The notes below the pieces were generated by a model that saw only the letters and a program-made list of their open reading frames with translations, did no database searches and was not told the origin of the DNA. This document shows positions 33,919-42,527 of a stretch of 64,000 bases of DNA, piece by piece. A program made the translations under genes and the position numbers. This stretch comes from Gracilimonas sp. (lineage in GTDB: Bacteria; Bacteroidota; Rhodothermia; Balneolales; Balneolaceae), in the NCBI GenBank assembly GCA_022450045.1, contig JAKURD010000002.1, forward strand, positions 124,001 through 188,000, in the 5' to 3' direction. Position 1 is the stretch's first letter; each line of letters begins with the position of its first letter.

Positions 33919-35072
33919 AAATTGCCTTTCAGATAGCCTGCAAAAACCTAATGGGTGCCGGCCTGAGAACCTGGCTGAATGTTGGCGTACTATCATTCGT
34001 ATTCGTTATTATTATTTTATTCAATGGACTGATTGAGGGCTGGAGTGAGCAATCCATAGACCAAAGTATAGAGTGGGAATATGCAAATGGCCATCTCCTG
34101 AACGAGGATTATGACCCATTGGATCCTTTTTCCATCGAAGATGGACATGGCAACATAAATGATGTGAGTACAGCCGGCCTAACGCCCGTGTTGATTCGAC
34201 AAGCTACCATATACCCACAGGGGAGAATGAAAACGATCTTACTAAAAGGGATTCGATCCGACCAAAATACCATCAAATTGCCAACCCAGGCACTTGATAG
34301 CAGTTCGGCTGAAATTCCGGCGATTATCGGAGTACGAACAGCAGAAGTTGCCAATCTAACGGAAGGCGATCAGGTGTTGCTTCGTTGGCGCGATAAAAAT
34401 GGGACATTTGACGCAGCTGACATTACCATTGCAGAGATTTTTAATACGAGTGTAGCCTCGGTGGATAACGGACAGATCTGGATCTCTATAGAGAAACTTT
34501 GGCAAATGACTGATTTAAAAAATGAAGCCACTTACCTTATAGCAGATGACAGCTATAGCCATCAAAATGTAGATGGGTGGAGGTTTGAAAATCAGGATGC
34601 ACTTTTAAGCGAATTTCGTGAACTTATTCAAATAGAAAAATATTCATCGTCCATCCTTTACCTGGTGCTACTGATAATTGCGCTCATTGCAATTTTTGAC
34701 ACACAGGTACTTTCCATATTTCGCAGGCAAAAAGAAATTGGAACGTACGTGGCTTTAGGAATGACGCGGGTAGAGGTACTACGGCTTTTCACTGTTGAAG
34801 GAGCTTTATATAGCGTGTTTGGCGTGATAGCCGGTTTAATTTATGGTATTCCGCTGTTCATTTGGGTAAATGAGGTTGGAATTTCATTTCCTGATTATTA
34901 TCAGGATATGGGAATTAATATGCCTTCCACCATATATCCGGAATTTGCTGTGTGGTTAATCGCATTAACCGCTGTTATTCTGATCCTTTCAGCTACATTG
35001 GTAAGCTTGATCCCGGCAAGAAAAATTGTACAAATGAACCCCGTGAACGCACTCAAAGGTAAGATCCAATGA
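33915..35072 (+). CDS. FtsX/LolC-type permease 1
   Basis: 385 residues, MacB/LolC topology: first membrane segment near 14-36 (GLRTWLNVGVLSFVFVIIILFNG), a periplasmic domain to about 240, then three membrane segments (SSILYLVLLIIALIAIFDTQ; LYSVFGVIAGLIYGIPLFIWV; FAVWLIALTAVILILSATLVSLIPARK) and the closing MNPVNALKG. The sequence IFRRQKEIGTYVALGMTRVEVLRLFTVEG is the FtsX-family coupling loop. ATGA overlaps on both sides. Confidence 0.9.
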   Translation: MKIAFQIACKNLMGAGLRTWLNVGVLSFVFVIIILFNGLIEGWSEQSIDQSIEWEYANGHLLNEDYDPLDPFSIEDGHGNINDVSTAGLTPVLIRQATIYPQGRMKTILLKGIRSDQNTIKLPTQALDSSSAEIPAIIGVRTAEVANLTEGDQVLLRWRDKNGTFDAADITIAEIFNTSVASVDNGQIWISIEKLWQMTDLKNEATYLIADDSYSHQNVDGWRFENQDALLSEFRELIQIEKYSSSILYLVLLIIALIAIFDTQVLSIFRRQKEIGTYVALGMTRVEVLRLFTVEGALYSVFGVIAGLIYGIPLFIWVNEVGISFPDYYQDMGINMPSTIYPEFAVWLIALTAVILILSATLVSLIPARKIVQMNPVNALKGKIQ

Positions 35073-36343
35073 TCCGGTTTCTATTAAAAGGCATTTTAAG
35101 GGATAAGAGCAGAAGCCTTCTGCCGATAATTGTCGTATCGCTTGGTGTCGCTCTCACAGTTTTTTACAGCGGATTTTTGGAAGGCGTGATGGGTGATATA
35201 ATCAGGCAGAATGCCCGGTTTGAAACAGGGCACGTAAAAGTGATAACCAAAGCCTATGGGAAAAATAAAGACCAATTACCGATCGACTTAGCACTTCTTG
35301 ACGTCAATTCTCTGGTGCAATCTCTTGAAAATCAATTTTCGGATATGGACTGGGTAAAACGTATTCGCTTTGGCGGTTTAATCGATGTCCCTGATGAAAA
35401 TGGTGAAACAAAAGGGCAACGCCCTGCTACAGGCCTTGCTCTTGAACTTTTCTCCGAGCAAAGTAAAGAGGCTGAACGTTTGGATATACAAAATGCCCTC
35501 GTCTCTGGTAGTATTCCTGATGAATCTGGTGAAGCACTTGTAAGCTATGAATTTGCAGATAAAATGGATGTCCAGATAGGAGATGAAATCACCTATTTCG
35601 GTTCTACCATGTACGGCAGCATGGCATTAACAAACTTTACAGTAAGCGGCACCATTCGATTTGGGATTGCAGCAATGGATCAGGGTGCATTGATTGTGGA
35701 TATCTCAGACGCCCAGAAGATGTTGGATATGCAGGATGGTTCTACTGAAATTTTGGGCTTTTTATCTTCCGGGGTTTATGACAATGAGGTTGCAACAAAC
35801 GTCATGGAGAATTTTAATGCCAAATACGCTGATAGCTCTGATGAATTTGCATCAGTAATGGTAAGATTAAGGGATCAGAATAATCTCGCTGGTATGCTTG
35901 ATTACGTAGATTTAGCTTCGGGATTATTTATCGGAATATTCGTTCTTGCCATGTCTGTTGTACTTTGGAATACAGGCCTTATTGCAGGACTGAGACGCTA
36001 TAAAGAATTCGGGATCAGATTGGCATTAGGTGAAGCAAAAGGTGAAATATATCGTTCTATGATTTATGAAGCCGTTCTTATCGGTGTAATTGGCTCGGTG
36101 TTTGGTACCGCTATTGGCCTTGGCCTTACGTATTATATGCAAACCGTAGGCTTAGATATAGGCCAGTTTTTAGATAATGCCGGGGTGATGATGCCCATAA
36201 CTATGCGGGCTAAAATTACACCAAGCTTGTTCTATATCGGTTTTATTCCCGGCTTACTGGCCATGGTTTTTGGAAATATGCTGGCAGGTTTCGGAATTTA
36301 TAAAAGGGAAACTGCTACACTTTTTAAGGAATTAGAAGTTTAA
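35069..36343 (+). CDS. FtsX/LolE-type permease 2
   Basis: 424 residues, same four-segment topology with a larger periplasmic domain (about 40-285). Coupling loop LRRYKEFGIRLALGEAKGEIYRSMIYEAVLIGVIG. Two different FtsX proteins with one ATPase give a LolCDE-like heterodimer rather than a MacB homodimer. The C-terminus YKRETATLFKELEV replaces the usual P(A/V)xALR. Confidence 0.9.
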   Translation: MIRFLLKGILRDKSRSLLPIIVVSLGVALTVFYSGFLEGVMGDIIRQNARFETGHVKVITKAYGKNKDQLPIDLALLDVNSLVQSLENQFSDMDWVKRIRFGGLIDVPDENGETKGQRPATGLALELFSEQSKEAERLDIQNALVSGSIPDESGEALVSYEFADKMDVQIGDEITYFGSTMYGSMALTNFTVSGTIRFGIAAMDQGALIVDISDAQKMLDMQDGSTEILGFLSSGVYDNEVATNVMENFNAKYADSSDEFASVMVRLRDQNNLAGMLDYVDLASGLFIGIFVLAMSVVLWNTGLIAGLRRYKEFGIRLALGEAKGEIYRSMIYEAVLIGVIGSVFGTAIGLGLTYYMQTVGLDIGQFLDNAGVMMPITMRAKITPSLFYIGFIPGLLAMVFGNMLAGFGIYKRETATLFKELEV

Positions 36344-36362
36344 ACACATTAAAACACTCAAA

Positions 36363-37097
36363 ATGAAATATATTATAACGGTGACAGCTCTTGCATTTTT
36401 AAACACATTTGCTGTGGCACAAAGTGCTGAAGAGATCATTCAAAAAGTGGATGAAAATATGATTTCATCCACGCAGATATCAACATCCGAGATGGTCATT
36501 TACGGCCGCCGAAACACACGGACCGTGACCTCAAAAAATTATGCTGAGGGTACCGAAAACTCTTTTACGGAGTATTTATCACCGGCACGGGAAAAGGGTA
36601 CGAAAATGCTAAAGCTGGATGACCAACTGTGGATCTATAATCCATCGTCTGATCGGACTATCCAAATATCAGGCCATATGCTCAAACAGTCAGTAATGGG
36701 TTCTGATCTTTCTTACGAAGATATGATGGAAGAGCGTGAGTTAGTTGAAATGTATGAGCCAAGCATTATAGGAGAAGAAGAGATTGATGGGAGGCAAACA
36801 TGGAAATTGGAGCTAAATGCCATAGTAGATGATCCAACATACGAAAGGCAAACTATTTGGGTTGATCAGGAACGGTTCGTGCCACTGAAACAAGAAATGT
36901 TTGCAAAAAGTGGCAGATTATTAAAGAGAGTAACCCTGCGGGATGTTCAGCTTTTCGGTGACCGCTGGTATCCAACTAAAATGAATTATAAAGATGTGCT
37001 TAAAGATGGTAAAGGGACAGATTTTATCATATCTGACATTGAGTTCGATGTCGATATTCCGGCTTATATATTTACTAAGGCTTCATTAAGAAAGTGA
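36363..37097 (+). CDS. outer membrane lipoprotein-sorting protein (LolA-like fold)
   Basis: 244 residues with a signal peptide (KYIITVTALAFLNTFAVAQS). AEEIIQKVDENMISSTQISTSEMVIYGRRNTRTVTSKNYAEG, then MLKLDDQLWIYNPSSDRTIQISGHMLKQSVMGSDLSYEDMM (given in part: WIYNPSSDRTIQISGHMLKQ; SVMGSDLSYEDMM) is the COG2834 pattern of LolA-like carriers that pair with RND or ABC lipid transporters. Soluble periplasmic shuttle is the likely role. Last gene of the TetR-headed cassette. Confidence 0.85.
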   Translation: MKYIITVTALAFLNTFAVAQSAEEIIQKVDENMISSTQISTSEMVIYGRRNTRTVTSKNYAEGTENSFTEYLSPAREKGTKMLKLDDQLWIYNPSSDRTIQISGHMLKQSVMGSDLSYEDMMEERELVEMYEPSIIGEEEIDGRQTWKLELNAIVDDPTYERQTIWVDQERFVPLKQEMFAKSGRLLKRVTLRDVQLFGDRWYPTKMNYKDVLKDGKGTDFIISDIEFDVDIPAYIFTKASLRK

Positions 37098-37174
37098 TGC
37101 CCGGAATGCAGTCCGTTTAGTAAAATTTGGCACATCAACATACACCTCTTTTAGATCAAAAATCTTATCATCGG

Positions 37175-37377
37175 AACCAGCAAAAACTCGAATTCGAATA
37201 AAATAAGTACCAAATAATCCAAGAAGCATATAGGGGTCATTCCTGCGATGGCATGGACCTTATTGTTGCCGGTAAGTCAACGTTTGATACCTAAAAAACA
37301 AATTAGATTTCGGGCTTACACCGGGAAATGACTATCAGGCTTATTTTAAAAGCCACTTTTTTACCGAACTCAGGTTA
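37175..37377. repeat. family-2 MITE-like element, diverged copy 3
   Basis: The right end TTTACCGAACTCAGGTTA (to 37377) is clear; the left end near 37175 (AACTCGAATTCGAATAAA) is degenerate. Interior words GGTCATTCCTGCGATGGCATGG, CTTATTGTTGCCGGTAAGTC and TAGATTTCGGGCTTACACCG parallel those at 26666-26851 and 61793-61976. The remainder of the gap 37378-37547 shows nothing. Confidence 0.65.
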
Positions 37378-37547
37378 AAAGGAAGACAGTATAAACAATC
37401 GTGAAGTGGCCTGATAATGCATAGGGCCATAAGATTAGGAGGGGCCGAAAAGATATTTCATCCATAATCATTCGTGAGACGGACGTTAGCCGCCGGACAA
37501 AATTAGTGAAGAATCCTTGTAATCGTAAGATTCGTTAGATCCACGAT

Positions 37548-38030
37548 TTACAGCTTAGTTGGATTTGGTGCATCCCCATACACTTCTTTAGGATCGAAAA
37601 CCTTCTCATCTTCCTCGAAGTTCAGTTCACCGCCTTTTCTTTCAAACTCATCACCTGTCGGTACGCTGCGGTAAAAGCATGAACGATAGCCTACGTGACA
37701 GCTGGCGCCGTTCCCCTGAACTTCAACCCGAAGCCATACGCAATCCTGATCGTCATCAATGCGTATTTCTTTTACAGTTTGAACCAATCCGCTGGTAGCG
37801 CCTTTGTACCACAAAGTTTCACGGCTTCTGCTGTAATACACCGCTTCTCCAATCTCAATGGTTTTCTTTAGGGCTTTCTCGTTCATGTAGCCATGCATCA
37901 GCAATTCGCCCGATTCATAATCGGTAGTTACCACAGGAATCAAACCATTTTCCTGAAATTTTGGGGCCAGATCCGTTCCTTCTTCTACTTGTTCTACGGT
38001 AAGTCTTTGCTTGAATTTGATATCGCTCAT
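37548..38030 (-). CDS. hisI: phosphoribosyl-AMP cyclohydrolase
   Basis: 160 residues from the ATG at 38030 ([10 protein letters not shown]); the frame reaches 38072 but the extra 14 residues run into a repeat. Opens the ring of PR-AMP in histidine biosynthesis (third step). Visible: [75 protein letters not shown] with the Mg-binding Asp residues and zinc-binding Cys residues. No HisE domain is fused and no other his gene is adjacent. Confidence 0.93.
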   Translation of the reverse strand: MSDIKFKQRLTVEQVEEGTDLAPKFQENGLIPVVTTDYESGELLMHGYMNEKALKKTIEIGEAVYYSRSRETLWYKGATSGLVQTVKEIRIDDDQDCVWLRVEVQGNGASCHVGYRSCFYRSVPTGDEFERKGGELNFEEDEKVFDPKEVYGDAPNPTKL

Positions 38031-38070
38031 TAATCTAAGTTGGTAGGTCAATAGTTTTAATAATTGGAGC

Positions 38071-38144
38071 AACCTCGCAGCGCTCGACAGATCCTGCGAG
38101 CGTTGTGGTTGAACGCTACGAGGAACTTTGCACGCTCGCAGGTT
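38071..38144. repeat. hairpin-rich repeat upstream of hisI
   Basis: CTCGCAG (38074-38080) pairs with CTGCGAG (38094-38100), and the ends AACCTCGCAGCG / CGCTCGCAGGTT are near-complements. It looks like a compact palindromic repeat unit (GCTCGCAGGTT-type). The rest of 38145-38321 is without recognisable features. Confidence 0.5.
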
Positions 38145-38321
38145 TGCCCTAAAATTTTATTTCTTTTAGTGTTTTAGAGATTTTGTGGCGCTGTAAATAA
38201 ATGGTCATTCTGAGTGAAAGCGAAGAACCTTCAAGTGTTTTACCTGTGAAGATACTTGGCGGCAGCCTCAGGATGAGTGAATTTGTTTATAGTTTAATAT
38301 TTTTTCTAAAAAATGGGTCCG

Positions 38322-38627
38322 TCAGTCGGGCTTTGTCTCGCTAGAGGAAGAACCCTGTTCAACATTCGATGTTGGGTGTTCAATGTTCGGTGTTCTCCTG
38401 GGAACCGGGTCATATCCCTCGCCGCCCCAGGGATGGCAAGTGCCTATTCGCTTAATACCAAGCCAAAAACCTTTCAAAGGTCCCCATTCTTCCACCGCTT
38501 CAATCATATACCGGGAACAAGTTGGTTGATATCGGCAGCTTTTACCCAGCCAGGGGGATATGGCTGCCTGATAAAATTTGACTAAAATAATGATCAAAAA
38601 GCTGAATATGTCACTCAGCAGCTTCAT
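38322..38627 (-). CDS. yidD: membrane protein insertion efficiency factor YidD, with repeat-derived tail
   Basis: 101 residues. The core [62 protein letters not shown] (pieces: [31 protein letters not shown]) ends at about residue 77 as YidD normally does. The following 24 residues ([18 protein letters not shown]...) are encoded by a copy of the GAACATTGAACA-type dispersed repeat at 38355-38393, so the tail is acquired. YidD helps YidC insert membrane proteins. Its ATG overlaps the cysS stop (TAATG). Confidence 0.9.
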   Translation of the reverse strand: MKLLSDIFSFLIIILVKFYQAAISPWLGKSCRYQPTCSRYMIEAVEEWGPLKGFWLGIKRIGTCHPWGGEGYDPVPRRTPNIEHPTSNVEQGSSSSETKPD

Positions 38628-40084
38628 TACTCGATCTCGAAGGTGGTGCCTTCTTTACCATCCATGAGCTGAACACCCAGCTCTTTCAAGTCGTCGCGGA
38701 TCTTATCAGAGAGTTCAAAATTCTTATTGTTTCGTGCATCCTTACGGATCTCGATCAGTAACTCGATCAGACCTTTGGCTAATTCCTCATTTCCACCGCC
38801 TTCCTGTGGCCAGATTCCCAGCACACCATCCACAAAGTCATGAAGAAATTCTTTAATCTCTCCGATGTTTACCGGTATTTTTTTGTCTGTGATCTCTTTC
38901 CGAATCTCCTTCAGTTGCTCGAAAAGGATGGCAATGGCTTGGGCTGAATTAAAATCATCATTCATTACGCCTTCAACGGATTCCTTTAGACCATTCAGAT
39001 CGAAAGCTTCACCGTTGCCGGCGTCTGCACTTTCAATGGTATTGATCATGGAATGAAGATTTTTTAAGCCGTTTTCGGCTCCACTTAAAGCATCTTCAGA
39101 AAAATCAGTGGTACTTCGGTAATGCGACTGAAGCAGGAAGAACCGGATTACTTCCGGATTCCAGGCTCGGGTCAATAACTTATGGTCGCCGGTAAAAAAT
39201 TCGTGCAGGTTGATCGCGTTACCCAGCGATTTCCCCATTTTTTGGCCTTCCAGTGTTACCATATTATTGTGCAGCCAGTACTTCGCAAATTGCTTGCCGT
39301 GGGCACATTCGGCTTGAGCAATTTCACATTCATGGTGCGGAAACTGATTTTCGAGCCCGCCACCGTGAATGTCAAAACTTTCACCCAAATACTTGGTGCT
39401 CATAGTGGAGCATTCGATATGCCAGCCCGGATATCCGACTCCCCAGGGGGAATCCCATTTCATAATGTGATTATCGTTGGCTTTCTTCCAAAGGGCAAAG
39501 TCTTCAGGATTACGTTTGTCAGAGGCTGTTTCAACCCTTGTTCCGGCTTCAGCATCTTCTAATTTCCGTCCGCTTAGTTTACCGTATTCAGGATCGGAGG
39601 AGACATCAAAATATACATTGCCATTCACTTCGTAGGCATGGCCATTCTCGATCAATTTCTTCACCATGGCGATCTGCTCGGGAATATGTCCGGTTGCCCG
39701 TGGTGCAATATCCGGACGCAGCACATTCAGTGCATCCATATCGCGGAAATAGGTGTAGGTGTACTTCTCAGCAATTTCCATCGGCTGCACTTTCTCGATG
39801 CGGGCCTGCTTGCTGAGTTTGTCTTCGCCTTCCTCGGCATCATCCACTAAGTGACCTACATCCGTTATATTCTGTACGTAACGGACTTTATAGTCCAGAT
39901 AGCGGAGATAGCGCAAGATCACATCAAACGAGACGTAGCTTTTGGCATGACCGAGATGAGCATCTCCATAAACCGTTGGTCCGCACACATACATGCCCAC
40001 ATGGGGTGGATTTAGCGGTTCGAACGGTTCTTTTTTTCGGGAAAGGGTGTTGTAAACGTGAAGTTTTCTTACTTGCTCAGCCAC
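38627..40084 (-). CDS. cysS: cysteinyl-tRNA synthetase
   Basis: 485 residues, class Ia. Charges tRNA-Cys. HIGH motif within [18 protein letters not shown] (about 33-50), KMSKS equivalent QKMGKSLGN (about 280), zinc ligands in [16 protein letters not shown] and HHECEIAQ. The C-terminal DALR domain and a shorter anticodon-binding tail follow. It lies 5 bp after folE and overlaps yidD by one base, giving the operon folE-cysS-yidD. Confidence 0.96.
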   Translation of the reverse strand: MAEQVRKLHVYNTLSRKKEPFEPLNPPHVGMYVCGPTVYGDAHLGHAKSYVSFDVILRYLRYLDYKVRYVQNITDVGHLVDDAEEGEDKLSKQARIEKVQPMEIAEKYTYTYFRDMDALNVLRPDIAPRATGHIPEQIAMVKKLIENGHAYEVNGNVYFDVSSDPEYGKLSGRKLEDAEAGTRVETASDKRNPEDFALWKKANDNHIMKWDSPWGVGYPGWHIECSTMSTKYLGESFDIHGGGLENQFPHHECEIAQAECAHGKQFAKYWLHNNMVTLEGQKMGKSLGNAINLHEFFTGDHKLLTRAWNPEVIRFFLLQSHYRSTTDFSEDALSGAENGLKNLHSMINTIESADAGNGEAFDLNGLKESVEGVMNDDFNSAQAIAILFEQLKEIRKEITDKKIPVNIGEIKEFLHDFVDGVLGIWPQEGGGNEELAKGLIELLIEIRKDARNNKNFELSDKIRDDLKELGVQLMDGKEGTTFEIE

Positions 40085-40089
40085 AGTTA

Positions 40090-40797
40090 TTAGTCTATCT
40101 GAGTGTTCGTTCTGATGTAATCAATAAATTTTTGTTGGGTAGCCTCATTCTCAAAGGCCCCGCGATATTCAGCCGTAATAGTGGTACTGCTGTGGTCTTT
40201 AATACCTCGGGTTGAAACACACAAATGCTTACTATCAATGAAAACAGCGACATCTTCGGTTTCGAGTGCCGTTTGAAGTTCATCAGCAATTTGGAGGGTA
40301 AGTCGTTCCTGAACCTGAGGCCGCCGGGAATAATAATCCACAATCCGGTTTATTTTAGAAAGTCCGATCACCTTTTTTCCTGAAGGAATATATGCTACGT
40401 GAGCCTTTCCAATAAAGGGGAGGAAGTGATGTTCACAAAATGAAGTCACTTGAATATTCTTTTCGATCAGCATGCCGTTATAGTCGTAGCTGTTGCTGAA
40501 TTGTCGTGCAACGGGTTTGTTTTTGGGATTCAATCCCTCAAAAATTTCCTTTACATACATTTTTGCCACGCGATAGGGGGTTCCTTTAAGACTGTCGTCT
40601 TCAAGGTCTAAACCAAGAGCGTGCATAATCTCAGCAAAATGTTCCTGGATGATCTCGATCTTTTCTTCATCCGTTTTATCGAACGCGTCCTCTCTGAGCG
40701 GGGTTTGCACTGACGTACCTACGTGGTCTTCGCCGATGTCCTCGGCAGTGATTTTATCTAAATCCAATGTTTTCAATATTTCTGATTGTATTTTCAT
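40090..40797 (-). CDS. folE: GTP cyclohydrolase I
   Basis: 235 residues. Makes 7,8-dihydroneopterin triphosphate, the first step of folate or pterin synthesis. Zinc ligands Cys121 and His124 (SFCEHHFLPF) and Cys193 (HLCVSTRG) are present; LSKINRIVDYYSRRPQVQERL and TPYRVAKMYV are family-typical. An N-terminal acidic extension of about 40 residues precedes the core. First gene of folE-cysS-yidD. Confidence 0.95.
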   Translation of the reverse strand: MKIQSEILKTLDLDKITAEDIGEDHVGTSVQTPLREDAFDKTDEEKIEIIQEHFAEIMHALGLDLEDDSLKGTPYRVAKMYVKEIFEGLNPKNKPVARQFSNSYDYNGMLIEKNIQVTSFCEHHFLPFIGKAHVAYIPSGKKVIGLSKINRIVDYYSRRPQVQERLTLQIADELQTALETEDVAVFIDSKHLCVSTRGIKDHSSTTITAEYRGAFENEATQQKFIDYIRTNTQID

Positions 40798-40955
40798 GGA
40801 GAACAGGCGTGTTCCTGCGCTTTTTAAAACAGAACCCTAAAGTTAAGGGTTCCAAGTATTAATTGACAGCAGTAGAATATCGAACATTGAAGAAGGAACA
40901 CTAAATACTGAACTAAAGATATTTTGGGATTTATCCTGTGTTAAGAAGATATTTG

Positions 40956-40995
40956 TCAGAACTCAGAACTCAGAACTCAGAACTCAGAACTCAGA
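40956..40995 (+). repeat. tandem heptamer (TCAGAAC) x5 plus partial copy
   Basis: TCAGAAC is repeated perfectly from 40956 to 40990, followed by TCAGA, ending 3 bp before the Dabb gene ATG (40998). The last copies occupy the place of the ribosome binding site. Heptamer copy number changes would alter leader spacing. Confidence 0.9.
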
Positions 40996-40997
40996 AA

Positions 40998-41306
40998 ATG
41001 ATCAAACATGTAGTAATGTGGAAGCTTAAAGAGGTGGCAGAGGGTAAGACCAAAGCTGAAAATGCCGAAACGATGAAGAAATTACTTGAAGGCCTTCCCG
41101 TCAAGATTAAGGAATTGCAAGGTGCAGAAGTTGGGATCAATGTATTGATAGGAGAGGATGAGGCGATCTGTGATGTGGTTTTAGTTACAGAATGTGAGAC
41201 CAAAAAAGATCTGCAAGCTTATGCAGAGCATCCTGATCATCAAAAAGTTGTCTCTTTTATCAAGAAAGTAGTTGATGAAAGGCGGGTCGTTGACTATGAA
41301 TCCTAA
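40998..41306 (+). CDS. Dabb (stress-responsive A/B barrel) domain protein
   Basis: 102 residues from the ATG at 40998 (MIKHVVMWKLKE), the usual Dabb opening; the upstream frame from 40938 only translates the heptamer repeat. The dimeric alpha+beta barrel fold is supported by IKHVVMWKL, LLEGLPVKIKELQGAEVGIN, DVVLVTECETKKDLQAYAEHPDHQKVVSFIKKVV. Role unknown; relatives bind small hydrophobic ligands or respond to stress. Confidence 0.9.
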   Translation: MIKHVVMWKLKEVAEGKTKAENAETMKKLLEGLPVKIKELQGAEVGINVLIGEDEAICDVVLVTECETKKDLQAYAEHPDHQKVVSFIKKVVDERRVVDYES

Positions 41307-41383
41307 GAATATCCAACACGGAATGTTGAAGTATTTATGCGTTGATTATTGGAAATTAATCACTGGATATTGAATATTCAGAT

Positions 41384-41659
41384 ATGAATGAACCCGATCC
41401 CATAGAGGTCCCTATAAACGGAATCCTTGATCTTCATATGTTCAACCCTAATGAATTGGGAGATCTGATACCGGATTATATTGAGGCTTGTTTGGAGAAG
41501 GAGATCTATTCCATTCGCGTTATTCACGGAAAAGGGAAGGGTGTGCTTCGCAGAACGGTGCATAGTTTGCTGGATCGGAATCCGAATGTAGAATCATATA
41601 GTTTGGCAAGTGATCGAAGCGGGTGGGGAGCTACGGTAGTGGCATTAGCTAAGAGGTAA
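41384..41659 (+). CDS. Smr-domain protein
   Basis: 91 residues, a stand-alone Smr domain (MutS2 C-terminal type). LDLHMFNPNELGDLIPDYIEACLEKEIYSIRVIHGKGKGVLRRTVHSLLDRNP has the LDLH motif and the HGKGxGxLR motif of the nuclease site. Such small Smr proteins cut branched DNA or RNA, or act in ribosome rescue in larger forms. Converges on the acetyltransferase gene, overlapping it by 11 bp at the 3' ends. Confidence 0.9.
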   Translation: MNEPDPIEVPINGILDLHMFNPNELGDLIPDYIEACLEKEIYSIRVIHGKGKGVLRRTVHSLLDRNPNVESYSLASDRSGWGATVVALAKR

Positions 41660-42224
41660 TCCTATAGACCGAACCAGCCTCTAATTGGTATTCATCTTTA
41701 GATTCCGGACAAACCGCTGTTCCATCATCTCCAAATTCCAGACGGTGGCCATATTCGCTTACCCAGCCAATTTGTTTGGCGGGGTTTCCTGCCATTAACG
41801 CAAAAGCGGGGACAGGTTTTGTAATCACTGCTCCTGCCCCGATCAAACAATACGTACCAAGCTCATTCCCACATATAATAGTAGCGTTTGCTCCAATTGA
41901 AGCTCCTTTGCGAACCATAGTTTCAACGTATTCATCACGGCGCTCAATTGCACTCCTTGGATTTACAATATTGGTGAAAACCATGGAAGGGCCGAGAAAG
42001 ATATCGTCCTCACAAATAACACCTGTGTAAATGGAGACATTATTTTGAACTTTTACATTATGGCCCAGTTTAACGCCGGGGGATATCACTACATTTTGAC
42101 CAAGATTACAATTCTCTCCAATTTCAGAATCCGGCATCACATGGGTAAAGTGCCAGATCTTTGTCCCTTTCCCAATCTTCGCCCCTTCGTCAATAACGGC
42201 CGTTTCGTGTGCAAAATAATCCAT
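41649..42224 (-). CDS. hexapeptide-repeat N-acetyltransferase (WbpD/WlbB-like)
   Basis: 191 residues. Left-handed beta-helix with hexapeptides (VIDEGAKIGKGTKIWHFTHVMPDSEIGENCNLGQNVVISPGVKLG, in part), then NNVSIYTGVICEDDIFLGPSMVFTNIVNPRS and GAGAVITKPVPAFALMAGNPAKQIGWVSEYG. This wording is that of UDP-2-acetamido-3-amino-glucuronate acetyltransferases and related 3-N-acetyltransferases of O-antigen sugars. No other sugar-nucleotide genes are adjacent, so the exact substrate is open. Confidence 0.85.
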   Translation of the reverse strand: MDYFAHETAVIDEGAKIGKGTKIWHFTHVMPDSEIGENCNLGQNVVISPGVKLGHNVKVQNNVSIYTGVICEDDIFLGPSMVFTNIVNPRSAIERRDEYVETMVRKGASIGANATIICGNELGTYCLIGAGAVITKPVPAFALMAGNPAKQIGWVSEYGHRLEFGDDGTAVCPESKDEYQLEAGSVYRITS

Positions 42225-42527
42225 AAAATGACAGATGTTTAATTTTTTGGAATATTACCGAAACTTCGTTGCTTGTGAAAGCCTTCTTTTTTGCCACGAA
42301 ATCACCAAAACACAAAAACAAAATAAAAGCTTTTCGTCTGACTGCTCAAAGCCCGTCTGACGAATTGATGAATATAACCTCATTCCGGTCCACTCACTTG
42401 CAGGGTATCAAACATGAGGAAAAATTAAAGATTTGTACTTTCGTGATTTAGTAGCAACTGGAATCTGTTAACTGAACACGCAAATGCCTATTCTTGAAGC
42501 CTATTTATTTTTTCATAAAACATATTC
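42225..42527. other. intergenic region before the MutS-like gene
   Basis: 303 bp without a gene. It contains CCACGAAATCACCAAAACAC (42292-42311), the reverse of a word at 24508-24535, and a possible Bacteroidota-type -7 box TACTTTCG at 42436-42443; no matching -33 box was found. Confidence 0.4.
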
